A DNA stretch of 13,895 nucleotides, taken from positions 1 through 13,895 of the forward strand of contig JACNJP010000313.1 of the NCBI GenBank assembly GCA_014382465.1. Direction: 5' to 3'. Both the position numbers and the translations under genes were made by a program. Source of the stretch: Planctomycetota bacterium. GTDB taxonomy: Bacteria; Planctomycetota; UBA1135. Positions 13,851 through 13,895 of the stretch are shown here, piece by piece (the first letter of the stretch is position 1; each line of letters starts with the position of its first letter). The notes beneath the pieces were generated by a model. It was not told where the DNA came from and did no database searches. It saw nothing but the letters and a program-made list of their open reading frames with translations.

Positions 13851-13873
13851 TGGGCCCGGACACCCCGGGCTCA
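13851..13873 (+). terminator. Terminator-like hairpin after the REC-EAL gene
   Basis: TGGGCCCGG (13851-13859) pairs with CCGGGCTCA (13865-13873), a 9-bp stem with one G-T wobble and a 5-nt loop (ACACC). It begins 44 bp after the stop codon. No T run follows. The remaining bases to the window end show no gene. Confidence 0.45.
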
Positions 13874-13895
13874 GCCGGGAGGCGACCTTGGCCCG

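Overview
The window is a very GC-rich bacterial segment (about 70% by eye). It encodes lipoproteins, a Sec-type secreted FG-GAP protein and an MscS channel, which points to a Gram-negative (diderm) organism. DUF1080 proteins, FG-GAP propellers of this style and a VOC/zinc-ribbon fusion together recall Planctomycetota or Acidobacteriota-like environmental genomes. That placement is an inference from gene style; there is no rRNA or other marker. Fourteen protein genes are supported. I see no rRNA, tRNA, CRISPR array, insertion sequence or phage gene.

Left (1-2314, + strand): the 3' end of boxC, complete boxB, and a B3/B4-domain gene. BoxB and BoxC carry out the epoxidation and ring-opening steps of aerobic benzoyl-CoA degradation (box pathway), so this is the tail of an aromatic-degradation operon. 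A 329-bp gene-free stretch (2315-2643) follows, with a possible terminator.

Middle left (2644-6183, - strand): a tightly packed four-gene operon with gaps of 8, 6 and 4 bp. In transcription order it encodes a membrane protein with a C-terminal DCC (thioredoxin-like) domain, a lipoprotein with two DUF1080 domains, a small protein of unknown function, and a nitrilase-superfamily hydrolase with a lipoprotein signal. Three of the four products are predicted to be at or beyond the inner membrane, so an envelope-localised process is likely. Its substrate is unknown.

Middle (6215-8243, + strand): a VOC/zinc-ribbon fusion and a secreted seven-repeat FG-GAP propeller. These are divergent from the DCC operon. 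The FG-GAP gene converges on mscS (8309-9226, - strand) over a hairpin.

Right: mscS is divergent from a zinc-ribbon/TM/TerB-like/J-domain protein (9291-10313, +). The 3' end of that gene overlaps by 53 bp the 3' end of an enolase-superfamily-like gene on the other strand (10261-11307, -). Divergent from the latter is a two-gene + strand unit: a thioredoxin-reductase-like flavoprotein with a CxxC pair (11445-12572) and a receiver-EAL response regulator (12595-13806). This unit suggests a link between redox state and cyclic-di-GMP turnover, but only by adjacency.

No single locus is a clear new defence or mobile system. The strongest leads are the envelope hydrolase/DCC operon, the flavoprotein/REC-EAL pair, the B3/B4 gene attached to the box operon, and the enolase-like protein that appears to lack the usual catalytic lysine.
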